Shown here: positions 11,691-23,549 of the stretch, piece after piece
Numbering within the stretch: the stretch's first letter is position 1
How the letters are laid out: each line of letters begins with the position of its first letter
Assembly: GCF_007655135.1 (NCBI RefSeq)
Contig: NC_045129.1
Coordinates: 25,146,274-25,210,273, forward strand
From: Punica granatum
Taxonomy: Eukaryota; Streptophyta; Magnoliopsida; Myrtales; Lythraceae
Direction: 5' to 3'
DNA length: 64,000 nt
Notes under the pieces: model-generated
Seen by the model: the letters and a program-made list of their open reading frames with translations, nothing else
What the model was told of the DNA's origin: nothing
Databases searched by the model: none
Translations under genes and position numbers: made by a program

Positions 11691-11924
11691 GTGCGTTTGG
11701 TTTTAGAGTTAAAGTAATTTTGATTTTGATTGTGGAAAATGACAAATGAGATGCGATTATAAATTTGACTTGAGAAACGTGTATTTTTGTTGTGTAGTGT
11801 GTTGAGTTAAAGTTAAAGTTAAAATTTTTTACTTGAGAAATATGTATTTTTATTGTGTAGTGTGTTGAGTTAAAGTTAAAATTAAAGTTAAAATTTTGTG
11901 ATTTTAACTGTGAAAACAAACATG
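11691..11924 (+). repeat. MITE-like repeat, family B copy 1
   Basis: Begins GTGCGTTTGGTTTTAGAG and ends AAAACAAACATGC, so the ends are weakly inverted. It carries repeats of GAGTTAAAGTTAAA. The body is nearly the same as 17970-18216. Confidence 0.65.
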
Positions 11925-12254
11925 CTTTAAGTGCTTATAAAAATTATTTCTGTTTATTCTGTATTTTAAACATGTATTTTAATTTCAGCAGTTTCAAATT
12001 ATTACCTCCCAAATATTTTTATTTATTCTAAAATCAACATTTAATTTTCAGTAATTATACTTCAGCACTTTTACCTTAGCAATTCCCTCCCAAGTCAAGC
12101 CTAAGATGTACATATATATATATATATATACATACATACTTGATACAGCTACTTCCTCTTTCCTTAATTTGTATATTCTTATTTGCACAAATTGTGCAAT
12201 CGTCTCCTTCCCCTTATTGAGTGGAGAAGTAGGCTGCTTTTTCTTTATGGGCAG

Positions 12255-13200
12255 ACCCTTTTAGATTGCACTCTCAAATCTTTTTTGACGTAATTTGCTT
12301 ATTCATGATGGCTAAAATTTGTAGTGTTGATGAGAACAGATCCCATGAAGATTTTATTGGCAAAGCAATCGAGCTAAAAGAAGAGTTGCGTGAAATTTTT
12401 GGTACTCTTTGCTTATTAATTCTGTCATTTAAAAAAAAATTGCAGAAAGAGCCACATGCTTCCATATTGAGGGGTAAATCATATCCTCAATTTGAGCAAC
12501 CATACGGCTAGGGTCGTGCTACAGGAAGTCTGAGCAAAGACCCATTTGAAGCAAATATGGCTATTGATCAAGAAGAAGATATGGAAACCGATGGATGTGA
12601 CGAAGCCACATCTGCTTTCACTAGTGGATCCGCTTCTAGGACCCAAAACCGAAGGTACATCCGAGTCCTCGCATAGAAAGAGGGTATGGGGATAGACTTG
12701 TTTCAGGGTTATCTGAGATAGCCTAATCGTTTATGAAGCACCTTTGGCGATTCCGCCTCTTGACTCGACAAAAAAATTGCCACTGCTATCGAGCATGCAA
12801 AAGAAGTTGACAAAAAAAAAAGAAAGGAAAATGCGATTGGCTTGTGAAGACCGGGTACATCCTTGAAGATTGTTTCGAATTGTGTCAGAAGATACTGAAA
12901 GAACCCGAAACGATCCACTTTTTTTTTTTTGGCTAACCCGGGGTATCCAGGCTTCGCCCGACTAATTCCCGAGGCTCCGTGAACCCCCGGCGGCGCACGG
13001 AGCGGGTAATTACGCCAAAGGCGTTCCGGTGGCCCCAAGAGGATTCAAACCCGGGTCTCGGTGCAAACTTGAGTGCACATTAACCACTAGGCCAAATCCT
13101 TTGGGGTTCCCGAAACGATCCACTACTTCTTCGTATTCGAGGACGAGTTTCGAAAAGCTTATGTGTTGATCGTTTACTAGCATTAGATGGTTGATGTGGC
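12255..13200 (+). pseudogene. Decayed MYB/SANT-like (Harbinger-associated or L10-interacting-type) gene, split by a SINE
   Basis: The plus strand shows DENRSHEDFIGKAIELKEEL, then an intron-like GTACTC...TTGCAG (about 12401-12444). After it come KEPHASILRGKSYPQFEQ, RATGSLSKDPFE and an acidic segment (12555-12600) leading to a Ser/Thr-rich one. This order resembles the post-helix region of plant MYB/SANT-like proteins: HP-A--FR-K--P-Y--L then ATG--S. In-frame stops and shifts accumulate after about 12675. The remaining reading, up to about 13165, resumes directly after the SINE at 12920-13108. It cannot make a normal product. The family assignment is tentative; the pseudogene status is firmer. 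Confidence 0.45.
12920..13108 (-). mobile_element. Au-type tRNA-derived SINE with 16-bp target duplication
   Basis: On the minus strand the 189-bp unit has a pol III A-box-like GGCCTAGTGGTTAA (about 13083-13096) and a B-box GGGTTTGAATCC (about 13048-13059). Its 3' body contains AATTAGTCGGGCGAAGCC and GGATACCCCGGGTTAGCC, followed by a poly-A tail (the T run at 12920-12930 on the plus strand). That matches angiosperm Au SINEs. The identical 16-mer CCCGAAACGATCCACT lies on both sides (12904-12919 and 13109-13124), proving target-primed insertion into the older pseudogene. Confidence 0.9.
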
Positions 13201-15174
13201 ATGGTTTATGATTTGGCAGGGTTTATGATGCTACAGAGTTTATGATGTAACAATGTTTTAATTTTAGATTTTGATCGATTGGACCGTGATTTGGCCGGTG
13301 CTTGAATTTTAGAATGGAATATCTAAGGATCATGAGATTTGCGCTATTTAAATTTGCTATTAACTATTATCATTTCATGAAATTCAAGAATTTCACTGAA
13401 CAATATGGGTTATAGTTATCACTTGTGGTGGTTCGATATAGGGTCGAGGTTATGGCCCGATACAAGTTGAGGTCACTAGGTCTCGAAGGTGCCCCGGACC
13501 GTCTCTGATAAAATTGTCAGGCGTATGGGATTCAGTCAAGGTTGTGGGCTCGACAAATTCGGATGGACCTTGGCTCAAATGCATAACTTATTACTAATAA
13601 TTATTTTTTCCGTGAATTAACAATAATAATTATTATTCTTAAATAACTAATATAAAGGCATTTTCATCATTTGGTGTCAATAGTCCATTCACAAATCTTG
13701 ACATGCTCCAATCATTAGATTGGGACATTATATTCATGAGTTTTTTAATCCCACCATGTCCTGATCTTATCCTAATTTCTAACCCGACAACCAAACATGG
13801 CCTTATAGAAACAAAGAGAGGAAAATCCGGGTGCACCAATGCTCGTGATTTCTCTTGAGACTCTTCTCTATAATTACTCATCAAGCTAATTTCTCATCAT
13901 TGAGCAACATTTGTTGTGATCTTGATCAACCTATTATTATGAGATTTCTGATTTTCCTATCATGGCCTCGGTTCTAATAAGTTTCCTGCTGATTATTTAC
14001 TAGCAAGTTTAAGCTCCAAATCTGATAATAAATTTTGACATGAACTTATTGCCTCCGCTGCTTCAGAGTCCAGGTCGATCATTGGAAACTGTCAATAAGA
14101 ACTAGCGGGTTATAATTATTCCCATGATAACCCGATATAATAGTCCATTACTGTTCAAATATATGCTCTCATGCTTATTGCAATTTAAATTTACTATAAC
14201 AGAAAGTTGCCTGTCTCGAAATACTGGGAGGTCATGCAAAGTAATTTTATGGATCTGTTGAATTAGCACGCACGGTTTGCTTGGAAAACGACCGTGTGGC
14301 GGAATTGGTTTGGAAAGTTGAACACGTAGGACTTTTTTCCTTTTTTCTAAGTACTCCTCAGTGGGTTAACTAAACGTTAGTTGGTCTATTTATTAAATCA
14401 TACCTTACTTAATTTAATTTAATTTAATTTTACTTTTTTTTTATCAATTTAACAACACAATTTTTACATTTTATATTTTCTTTCAATTTAATAATAAATT
14501 CTCTTACATACTTTTTCTTAACAATTATTATAATTAATTTTTTAATACTAAATTCTCCTAACTATTTATTACTTTCTCCCTTAATTTAACAACCCAATCA
14601 TTATTTTTTATTTTCTTCTTCAATTTAATAATTTATCTCGCATACTTTGCTTAACCATAATTACAATCAATTTTTTAATAATAAATCTATCAACTACTTT
14701 TATCTTCATCCCATAAAGTTAAGTATAATTATACTTTATCCAGTTACTAAACGCCACCTTATTATGTTCGAGCATTAACTTGGCCTTACTAGCCCCGAAG
14801 TTCTTCCAATGGGTTTCGAACTCCTCAATATAGGTAAAATATGCCTATTGGAGCTCAATTTGCTATTAAATCATATTCCCGTCAATATAACATGTGACAC
14901 TTTATACACCCAACCAAAGAAACAAATGTGATGTCGAAATTTGCTTAAGAAAAGAGCACTTTTAATAGTTGAGAGCTGGTTAAGCAGGATATCACCTCCC
15001 AAAAAAAAAGAAAAAAGACCAGTACTATTTAATTGGATGTTTGTACAAATTAACTTGTCATGACTCATGACGTATCAAATCTCTATCTACATTAAGTAAA
15101 TGTGTGCTTCTGATCGATTGTATTGTGTAATCATCTACAAGAAAGTAAAGGACGACCGACTATTTCTGAATTAA
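13200..15174. other. Intergenic stretch with MITE debris
   Basis: No supportable gene. An AACCAAACATGGCC terminus near 13787-13800 and a family-A MITE (14365-14757) are visible. The 81-codon minus frame at 13639-13884 is not recognised and lies in MITE-like sequence. Confidence 0.5.
14365..14757 (-). repeat. MITE-like repeat, family A copy
   Basis: AT-rich body with repeated TTTAACAACACAAT/TTCAATTTAATAAT words, starting GTTAACTAAACG and ending AGTTACTAAACGCC. It shares these words with the copies at 20690-20965, 48471-48750 and 58970-59256. Confidence 0.45.
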
Positions 15175-16512
15175 TTAGAATGGCCTTTTCAAATCTTTGA
15201 AGTCCGAGGAGTCGATGCACTCCGACCTCTCCCTGTGGAGATTCAACAGCTTCAAAAGCTCCGTCGCCTTCTCCTTCGTCCTCTCGCCGCACCCGACCTG
15301 CAAAAGCAGAAGCAGCTTCTGGAATGCCCCCACTTGAAGCGCTTCCACCAAAGCACCGTCGTCTGGCTGGTCATTCCTACGGGCCAGCTTCCAAAGCACA
15401 GAGACTGAGAACTCGGTCGCCAGTTCAGAGACCCGTAAGAGTTTCTTCACCAGAGCCGCGACCGTCAGCGAATGATCATAGGTAGTGACTCTTCCCAACT
15501 CAATGTTGCAAATCCCGTCGAGGACACCCAGAGCCTTCTCACACACGCTACGATCAGCGTCAACTAGTGTTTCTATTAGCAGGTTGACCAGGCCCATCTC
15601 GACGAGCCTTGTGATGATTTTTTCATTGGTAGGATTCAATGAGGTCATGCGGTAAATAACAACTAGTGCAGCTTTGGTGGCTGTTGGGCAAATGGGCTCT
15701 TTGATCAGCTTGTAGAGGGCCTCTGGAGCCCCGTCGATCTCCGCTACCTCTTCAGCCTTATTTCTACTATCTGAAGAGACAATCTCCTTGAGGACCAAGA
15801 CCGAGTTCCTTCTTGCTGTCAAGTCGCCCGACTTCAGCAGCAAGATCATGCAATGCAGCGATGCCGGCGACCCAAGATGGGACCTGGCCTCACTATTGAG
15901 AGGGAACATGGACGGGAAGACCGAGAGCATTTCCTCGAAAAGGACAATAATGTTTTCATCGAGTGATGATGTGTTCGAGAATTCCTCGAAGGCTGACGAC
16001 AAGGCAGTCCCTGCCCCGTGGGTTGCGAAGCACCGCTTGTTTCTCTCACCTTCTCTGACCAGAGCTTTCATCTTTGCCACTGACTCAATGCACCCGTCTC
16101 GGTCTCCCCGCTCACTCGCTGATGCGATATTCTTAAGAATCTCCAGCACGTCCATAGGGCTTGCGGGGATCCTTGGGGTGGGGATCCTCTCGATGCCAAA
16201 TGAACGGTTCTCCACACACCAGTCCTGAACCATCCTCCTGATGGCATGGTTCGGGATGGGCTCGAGGCTCCTCAGAGCCTGGTTGGTGATGGGGCACGTC
16301 CGGTTGCCAGCGTCTATCCATGTTTCGATGCTTTCCCTGTCATAGGTGATCCCTGTTGACAGCGTGACGGGATCTTTCATCAGATCCAGCGAGATGGGGC
16401 ACCGGAAATGACTCGGGATGGTAAGCTCGGTTTCACCTGCCTCTTCACAACCCACTAGCTGTTCCTTCCGTGCGCGGCGGGTTGCTCTTCGTCGCCTCCA
16501 TGAGGAAATCAT
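15175..16512 (-). CDS. PUB21: U-box/ARM-repeat E3 ubiquitin-protein ligase, PUB20/21 type
   Basis: A single 445-codon exon with no intron, as in the PUB20-PUB24 group. Residues 1-20 are Arg-rich (SSWRRRRATRRARK). The U-box spans about 32-105: IPSHFRCPISLDLMKDPVTL, TGITYDRESIETWI, then TCPITNQ and PNHAIRRMVQDWC, all intact. It is followed by the group-typical FGIERIPTPRIP (about 105-116). The rest, about 125-430, is helical and leucine-rich, fitting ARM repeats that bind substrates. U-box proteins transfer ubiquitin from an E2 to a substrate without zinc. PUB20-24 relatives are pathogen- and stress-inducible cytosolic ligases that dampen or shape immune signalling. The start is the first Met, about 65 nt below a predicted transcription start. 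The 146-codon frame on the opposite strand is a shadow. Which member of PUB20/21 it is remains an inference. Confidence 0.93.
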   Translation of the reverse strand: MISSWRRRRATRRARKEQLVGCEEAGETELTIPSHFRCPISLDLMKDPVTLSTGITYDRESIETWIDAGNRTCPITNQALRSLEPIPNHAIRRMVQDWCVENRSFGIERIPTPRIPASPMDVLEILKNIASASERGDRDGCIESVAKMKALVREGERNKRCFATHGAGTALSSAFEEFSNTSSLDENIIVLFEEMLSVFPSMFPLNSEARSHLGSPASLHCMILLLKSGDLTARRNSVLVLKEIVSSDSRNKAEEVAEIDGAPEALYKLIKEPICPTATKAALVVIYRMTSLNPTNEKIITRLVEMGLVNLLIETLVDADRSVCEKALGVLDGICNIELGRVTTYDHSLTVAALVKKLLRVSELATEFSVSVLWKLARRNDQPDDGALVEALQVGAFQKLLLLLQVGCGERTKEKATELLKLLNLHRERSECIDSSDFKDLKRPF

Positions 16513-16603
16513 CCCGATCGATAATTGCTGTTCGATCTTATCTTATGAAGAAGAGATTGTATTCTGAATTTTTGTGAAGGCCTTGAGGGAGTTTTTAGGT
16601 GGG

Positions 16604-16610
16604 ATTTATA
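16604..16610 (-). promoter_or_regulatory. TATA box of the PUB gene
   Basis: TATAAAT on the minus strand within CATATAAATCCC, about 95 bp upstream of the ATG. This places transcription start near 16575 and a leader of about 60-65 nt. Confidence 0.6.
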
Positions 16611-16731
16611 TGTCTTACCTACGACTTTTAAGGGGAGGGGCGGTGCACGCGATTCAACATTCAAAACTTCGGGGGGATTTGGAAATTAAAAAAAATAAAA
16701 CAAAGAAAAAAAAGTTGTCTGTTTTGAATAA

Positions 16732-16960
16732 TTGACTGTTGAAAGTTTGAAATGGTGATGAAATATTGATCAGCAGCGTCTAGAGAGGTTACCTCTTTGG
16801 AATGAATCAAAGGTCAAAGGTTGGACCGGGATTTTCTCAACGCACGAGTCGGTGGGTTGACCGACATTCCCCCATGCATGCGAGCTTAATTTGAAATAAT
16901 AATAATTGATTGACCGTTGGACTTCTCCGATACTACCATTATTTTATATCCTACTTGACT
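16732..16960. promoter_or_regulatory. Cluster of five W-box cores upstream of the PUB gene
   Basis: TTGACT at 16732-16737, TTGACC (as GGTCAA) at 16812-16817, TTGACC at 16857-16862 and 16910-16915, and TTGACT at 16955-16960. Five WRKY-binding cores lie in 229 bp, 220-450 bp upstream of the start codon. WRKY control would suit an elicitor-induced U-box ligase, but binding is not shown by sequence alone. Confidence 0.5.
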
Positions 16961-17969
16961 TTGCTAATTAATTCATATTGCCAGTACATAAACTAAATTC
17001 GACATCACACGATTAGGTGCCAGTTAGCCGCAGACGAAAGATGGAATCATTTTCATGAAAAATCCTATAGTCTGACGAAGCAGCGGAAATATACCTCTTA
17101 TCACAGATGACAACTTGTTTCACGAGCACAAACACGACGTTGAGGAACCTGAAAAGCAAAACAAACAATTACACTGAGGGTCTTCTGGCTTCCGTCTTAT
17201 ACGTTTGAGAAATTTTTTTCGGTAGATATACGTTTGAGAAATTTGAATGGAAAACGAGGCCTTTATATATATTGGTGATCAGACCGCTTGGTTAGTTATA
17301 TTATTTCCTTATGCACAAATATATGGAATATACTCACCACAATATCAGATTAATAAATTGTGAGATGTGAACTCTTCAATGAAGTTATTGATTTCCTTAT
17401 TAAATTATACCCGATTAATTGAGATATAATTATCTTTCTTATTTGACTATATCAGGTATAATTTTAACAGTTTTGCCTCATAAAAACCTCGATTGATCAG
17501 ACTCTTATTTAAGGAAGAAATTACAAAAGGATGCACCGACATTTAGTTGGTCGGGCGGTTAGTACAAAATTCCAGTATGGCTGGGATATGATGCTGCTTA
17601 CATCTATTTTCCGCACTTACACAGAATTCGGATGACTCTCATGAGATTGGGTGCGGTCAGTTCTTTTGGGGCTTTTGATTGAGGCCCAGAGTGAGAAAGG
17701 AGAACCTGATCCGACATTCATGGCCCAGCAATGAGAAGGAGAGCTTAATTTGGTCCCCCAAAGTGAGGAGAGGACAGTTCAGGCGTCGGAAATGATGGAT
17801 TTGATTTCAATCAACGTGAATCGGACCGAGATATGGTAATAGGCTTTGATTTGGGGTAGGATTTCTGTAAAGTCTGAAAATTTATACGATAAAAATCGAT
17901 TAATATGGATCAATTTCCATATAAATAATGAATATTCTGAAAATTACAAATTCGACTAAATGAGTAATA
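16961..17969. other. Intergenic stretch, nothing recognised
   Basis: No long frame, no clear repeat. A short direct repeat of the string ACGTTTGAGAAATTT (about 17201-17243) is the only local structure noted. Confidence 0.5.
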
Positions 17970-18216
17970 GTGCGTTTGGTTTCTGAGTTAAAGTAATTTT
18001 GATTTTGATTTTGATTGTGGATAAGGACAAATGAGATGTGATTATAAATTTGACTTAGGAAACGAATGTTTTTGTTGTGCAGTGTGTTGAGTTAAAGTTA
18101 AAGTTAAAATTTTTGACTTGAAAAATGTATGTTTTTGTTATGTAATGTGTTGAGTTAAAGTTAAAGTTAAAGTTAAAGTTAAAGTTAAAATTTTTTGTTT
18201 GGGAATCCAAACAGGG
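17970..18216 (+). repeat. MITE-like repeat, family B copy 2
   Basis: Same start (GTGCGTTTGGTTT), same GAGTTAAAGTAATTTTGATT opening and same interior as 11691-11924. The AAAGTT hexamer array near its 3' end is expanded to about six units. It ends GGAATCCAAACAGGGC. Confidence 0.65.
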
Positions 18217-18721
18217 CAAAAATCCAAATAAAATGCCCCAAATCCACTGCCATTATGATCTGTAAAACAACTGATAGAATATGTTTTAGAGGCGAGCTTG
18301 ACGCTTGGTGAATAACCACAACTTAAACTAGACGGATCATAACATGAGTTCAGTAATATCATAAAAATATCGTCGAAACTTCCAAAATTCAAATCGTCTA
18401 TAATGTCCCTTCCAGCTCTTGACCATAGTAGCAGCTCCATACTGGCCGCCTCTCTACTCCAGTTAGCCATTTCCTGTTGCTCGGCTTACGACTGGCCTAG
18501 GGCACTACATGATTCACCGACTCTTATCAATCTCAGTTATACAATTCAAAACCCCACTTCTCATTTGTAAATATCATAATCGATTATAAAAAAATAAATG
18601 CATGATTCGTGACACTAATATAGCAATGACAATACAGTTCTAATAAACTTATTACAATCACAATAAAAATACTAGTTTAGAAATAGATTACTCCCCCTAA
18701 CAAACCCCTGAATATTAAGCT

Positions 18722-19036
18722 TGCGTTTGGTTTTCGAGTTGGACCATGATCGAATTTAATTTGATTTTGTGTAATGATTGCAAATGTTGATAAATATATG
18801 ATTTAGTGAGAATATACATATATATATATATATGTATGTGTGTATGTATTTATAAATGTGAAAGTAGATGTAGAATTTATTATTAAAATTTGATTATAAA
18901 AATTGTTAGAAAAAAAGTATAATTAAAAATTTATTATTAAAATGGGAAAAAGACAAAACAGTAATAATTGCAGTGTTGAATTTGAAAAAGAATAGACTTA
19001 AGTTGAATTGAATTTTTTTTAAGTTGGAAACAAACA
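18722..19036 (+). repeat. MITE-like repeat
   Basis: Starts TTGCGTTTGGTTTTCGAG and ends AAGTTGGAAACAAACAAC, forming weak inverted ends around an AT-rich body with a short (AT)n/(GT)n segment (18812-18850). Confidence 0.4.
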
Positions 19037-19288
19037 ACGAAGATAGATCAATTTCCAATTTTTTCATATTATTTTTTCATATTTCCTTTCCAGATGCCTC
19101 TGCCTCTCTCGACCTCTCCCCAAAATGAAATGAAAAACGAAAGAGGCCGAATATAAAGATAGCAGAGGTGAGGCGGTGGAAACGGATCAAGGTGCATAAG
19201 TGGCAATTTAAAATTGGATGACCTAATAACAATAAAAGAGATTATGACACATGGAAAATCCAAGTAAAACTTATCCTATAAATTAGGA

Positions 19289-19714
19289 TTAATTATATCG
19301 GTGGTCCAAAAGGTTTTAATAATATATCAGGTTGGTTCAAAAAGATTTTTTTTTCTACTTGATGGTACAAAATGTTTCAAAGTTGTAATATGATAGTATA
19401 AATCGTCATCTCGCCATTGACGCCGTCAAGCCGTCCTTTATAAGACTGTAAATTTTACACCATCATGTAACTTACGTAAAACATTTTGTACTATTAAGTT
19501 ACAACTTCAAAATATTTTGTACCATCATGTAACGTTCCACAAAAATCGATTTTGCACCATCAGCGTCAGCTTGACGGCGTCAATTGCGAGATAACGATTT
19601 GTACTATCATGTTACAACTTTGAAACATTTTGTACCATTAAGTAGAAAAAAAACTTTTTACACCAACTCGATACATTATTAAAACTTTTTGAACCACAAG
19701 TATTATTAAATTAA
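19289..19714. mobile_element. Fold-back element with arms of about 180 bp
   Basis: The left arm carries GGTGGTCCAAAAGGTTTTAA, GATGGTACAAAATGTTTCAA and TTGACGCCGTCAAG. It returns in reverse complement on the right, with TTGACGGCGTCAATTG, TTTGAAACATTTTGTACC and AAACTTTTTGAACCAC. The middle holds further internal copies of TTTTGTACCATCATGTAA-like words. No coding frame and no clean duplication at the ends. Confidence 0.65.
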
Positions 19715-20689
19715 ATCTTTTGAGTGGTCATCGTGCAAATGCTTTGAGTAAGGCAAAATAACGTAAAAGAAAAAGCTCCTCATGGTTTCAAACTTTTTTT
19801 TTTAATCTCAAATTTTCATTTGTGACTTTAAAGTTGAAAAAACACAGGTTTTATTCTGGTGTCAAATCTGTTGTACCGTCACTATCCTATGATTTCCATC
19901 AACTTTTAAGTCATTGACTTGCTTATATATATCTTTTAAAATTTCCTGCAACTAAAAAGAATAGCAAATGACATAGAAAGAAAGAGAATAATGTACAAGT
20001 GGGGGGCGGCCTCCGCCCACCAGCTGAAGATGCCAGTGGCCTCTAAGGCTGCCACTGACCTCATCCGTTGGTTTACACTCAAGTCTTCAAGGATGAGGTG
20101 GAAGTGATAGAAATCATAATCCGAAATTCCAATTGATTTAGAAAAACCTAAGTTAGTAAAGGAAATTAAAGGCACATTTCTTTTGGATTAACCAATCCAT
20201 GGAACTTAGTCGAATTGATTCTTTGGGATTAACATTTCTTTTTGGATTAATATTTTTAATGTAAAATTCGATGAAACAAACATATATATATATGTATGTA
20301 TATATTTTTTTAATTCTAATTATTTTTTATCATTATATAAAATAGAAGCAAAACTGAAGAAAGAAATGAAAAAAAATTGCAACGTATGGAGAAACCGAAA
20401 TAAAATTAATGTAAAACTGGAATTAATGAGAAGAAACTGAAACAAAGAAGAGCATGTGTATGGTTTTGAAGCATTCTCAGAAATTGAAAATCGCAGATAT
20501 TAAATTGACACTACATGCTAAAGCAAATAAGATAGAAATTAAAATGAACCAAAAATGTAACAACATAACGAAATTGGAGATGAATCTTATCCCTGATGAA
20601 TCTAATTAGTGTTGCTGATTTGGGCAGCATAATTTTTCGGTGAACTTGGGCACTATGATTTTCAATAAATGGAAAATGAAGCAAACAGC

Positions 20690-20965
20690 TTTAAAATTTT
20701 TTTAACTCAACTCCACTTATCTTTAATTTAACAATACAATTATTACTTTTTTCTTTTTCTCTAATTTTTTAACCATTCAATTCAATTTTTAATACTAAAT
20801 TCTCTCAACTATTCATTATTTTTTTCACAATTCAACAACACAATCATTACTCTCTCAACTATTCATTACTTTTTCATATTTTTTCTCACAATCCAACCAC
20901 ACGATCATTATAAACCAATTAAAATCAAAACTCAACTTAACTCTAATACTAAACACAACTTAAGT
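20690..20965 (-). repeat. MITE-like repeat, family A copy
   Basis: Shares TTTAATTTAACAATACAATT, CTCTCAACTATTCATTA and AATTAAAATCAAAACTCAAC with 58970-59256. It is the reverse complement of the plus-oriented copy at 48471-48750. Confidence 0.6.
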
Positions 20966-21638
20966 TTTTCGTGTGCTTATATTTGTTGTGTTCCATGCTT
21001 ATACTCAGTGCTTAATGAGCGTTCTTACCAATTGATCTTTTTTTGTTTTTTTTGGAACCCCCATTAATGCCCCTTCAGTTGCCCTTCGTTATTACTATTT
21101 TTTTTCAATAGGCCTTTGTTAGTACATTATTAAAGATACTAATTGATCTCCACACGTTCCGCATTAATTTTTCATCTTTTTTTTATTTTACAAAAATAGA
21201 TTATCAACACATATGACTTACAAATGAATCTAGATAAAAAAATATATATATATAAAAAGAGCAGCCACATAAGTAAAATCATGATTGCGATAAACAAACA
21301 TGTACTATAGACATAAAATTTGCTTATCGAGAGACTTTAATCTTGTAATATATATAAGTGCTTAAGAAAAAATTATAGCGAATAGAAATACAATGGATAA
21401 GGAATTTTGTTGGATATTTATAGAGAACTTAACACATTGAACTTGAAGCATATCACATATTTCGATGAGTTATTTCCGATATCGAGATAACTTATAATTT
21501 TTCTAAAACAATTTATTATATATTATAACATGCAAATAATTTAGATAAATTTTAACATTCGTTGAATTTAATACCAATAAGATACAATATAAGTTCATTT
21601 AGCTAAAAATGAACAGTTAATTCACGTGGAGCTATGGG

Positions 21639-23133
21639 TGTTTGAAGGTTTTTTAACCCCGCAAGTGCATGAACCGTAACAAGTAATAAAGTGATGAATA
21701 TAGTATTGTTCCCACGAGAAGCTGACCTAAAGTTCTACTAGCGATCGGAATTCTCATAACCTAATCGAAGTCAAGCAAATTAAAATCAGTTTTTGAAATC
21801 TAAAGCAAATTAAAGATAACCGAAAAATCAATTGGTGAGACAACCTAAAATTAGAATTTTCCTCACACTTCACTAATTCGATCTACTCTCTCTTTTCCTA
21901 ATTCGATTAAAACCCAATATACTAATCTCAATTTCAAAAGTATTGCCTAAGTATATTCCAAATCGCTTAGAAAAATATCTTACTCAACAAATCCCCTATA
22001 TTCCTATAGGAATTGCAATTAAGCTAAATTCATTAAATTTCAATTTGAATTGACTACTTAGAGTGTGTAAGTATATTGCTATCTTACTTATTAATCAACT
22101 CGATTCCTCAATATTGAACTTAGACTACTCTAACCATGTTCTTAATCTAAATTTTCTTTTTCAAGTTCAATTAGATTAACAGATCATAATAATTGCTCAT
22201 CAGGCAATTGCAAGCAATAAGCACGAGATAGAATAAACAGATCAAGATAAAAAAAAAACTAATTGAATCAAGACAAAATAAACAAATTAACTACACGTGG
22301 GTTCATTGTAATTTTAGCATATGAAATTTAGCCCATAAGGATTAAAGAACCAGTAGAAGAGTTCAATATCGACATTGAAATTGAAGAAGAAATAACAAGA
22401 GTAATAGAAAATTAGCATTGTGCCATGAAAACCAAACACCCAAGTCTCCTTCTTCTCACGTTGCTCTCAGCTCCTTAATGCCATCCATACCCTAATCTCA
22501 CGGCTACTCTTACTTTTATAGGAAAATATAAAATCCTATCTATATCTCATAATATCTAATTTTTCTTGAATCAAAATTCAATTTTGCTATCTTATACAAC
22601 AAAGAATATCTTTCTTAAAATCCAAGAATTGATCCCGAATAAACCAAAATAACTCCTTAATTTTCTTCTCCAAATATGCCTGGAATCCACAGAAAATATC
22701 GAGAAAGTCGAATTATGGTCAGATCATCTAATTTGGACAGCCCCAACCTTCTGTTTTCGTAGCTGCAACCTTTCAGATTAGTGAAACTACACTGCACAAC
22801 GAATTTCATTTGGTCGTGTCTTCCTCATTCGGGCCCCAAACAATGAACCGTTTGAACCGTTGCGCTCCTAACTCGATAGGCTTTTCAACCATATGCAATT
22901 TGCACCAGTCTACTCAACTTTAACTTCTTCAAAACACCCAAAACCGAGAGGCTACAAAAGATCGATTAATGAACTAACTCTTAAAATCACCTAATATCAA
23001 ACCAAAATCCTACCAAAATGTAAAAGAACGTAAATTGAACCATAACCCTACTAAAACTAACCTAAACTCGAGAATCTAATTCTAATTATACCCGTTAAAA
23101 GTGCCAAATAACTCTATTTTCATAGAGTTAACA
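21639..23133 (-). mobile_element. Probable LTR of another gypsy-type retrotransposon (Athila-like?)
   Basis: On the minus strand the sequence just before this block reads GAGGACTAGCAAATCTTAGG then AGGTTTGGGAGCA (23134-23146). This resembles the 'GAGGAC-AGCAA...GTTTGGGGG' polypurine signal typical of the 3' end of several plant LTR elements. The candidate LTR then starts TGTTAACTCTATG with a small CTCTATGAAAATAGAG hairpin and ends CTTCAAACA; length 1495 bp. No second LTR or coding part is in view, so there is no independent check of the ends. Confidence 0.4.
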
Positions 23134-23549
23134 TGCTCCCAAACCTAAGATTTGCTAGTCCTCAAGTAAATAGAAAAAGAAAACTAACAAACATCCCTCA
23201 GCTGTCCTAGAATCAACCAAGCATGAAAAGACCTCTTTAATGTTCTCAGTAGTGAGTGCATTTATTCTGATAGTCTAATTCATGCCTTCACTTAGCTCAC
23301 AATCAAGAGAAACCATATCATTTGTCCTCCATCAAAACAAAACATTTTATTTTTATGAAAAGCATCTCATGCAATGATATGAAACCGATATGAACAAATC
23401 AAAAGTTTAAGTAAAACATGTTACATAATGATTGATAGAAATTTGTCTATATTCCCCTATCTATTTCATCTAAGATTCATATCATTTTCGAGGCAAAAAC
23501 ACAAAAAACAAAAAAAAAACAAAACTTTTCTTTCTTCGATGGTAACTCA

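Noticed and set aside
15788..16228. 146-codon plus-strand frame opposite the PUB gene
   Set aside because: It lies wholly antisense to the U-box/ARM coding exon, whose motifs are unmistakable; composition is that of a shadow frame.
18138..18470. 110-codon minus frame starting MANWSREAASMEL
   Set aside because: Its tail is a (TL)n run read from a MITE, and the rest matches no family I know; no splice or promoter support.
19936..20175. 79-codon minus frame containing a hydrophobic C-terminus
   Set aside because: Not recognised, no supporting structure, in repeat-rich intergenic DNA.
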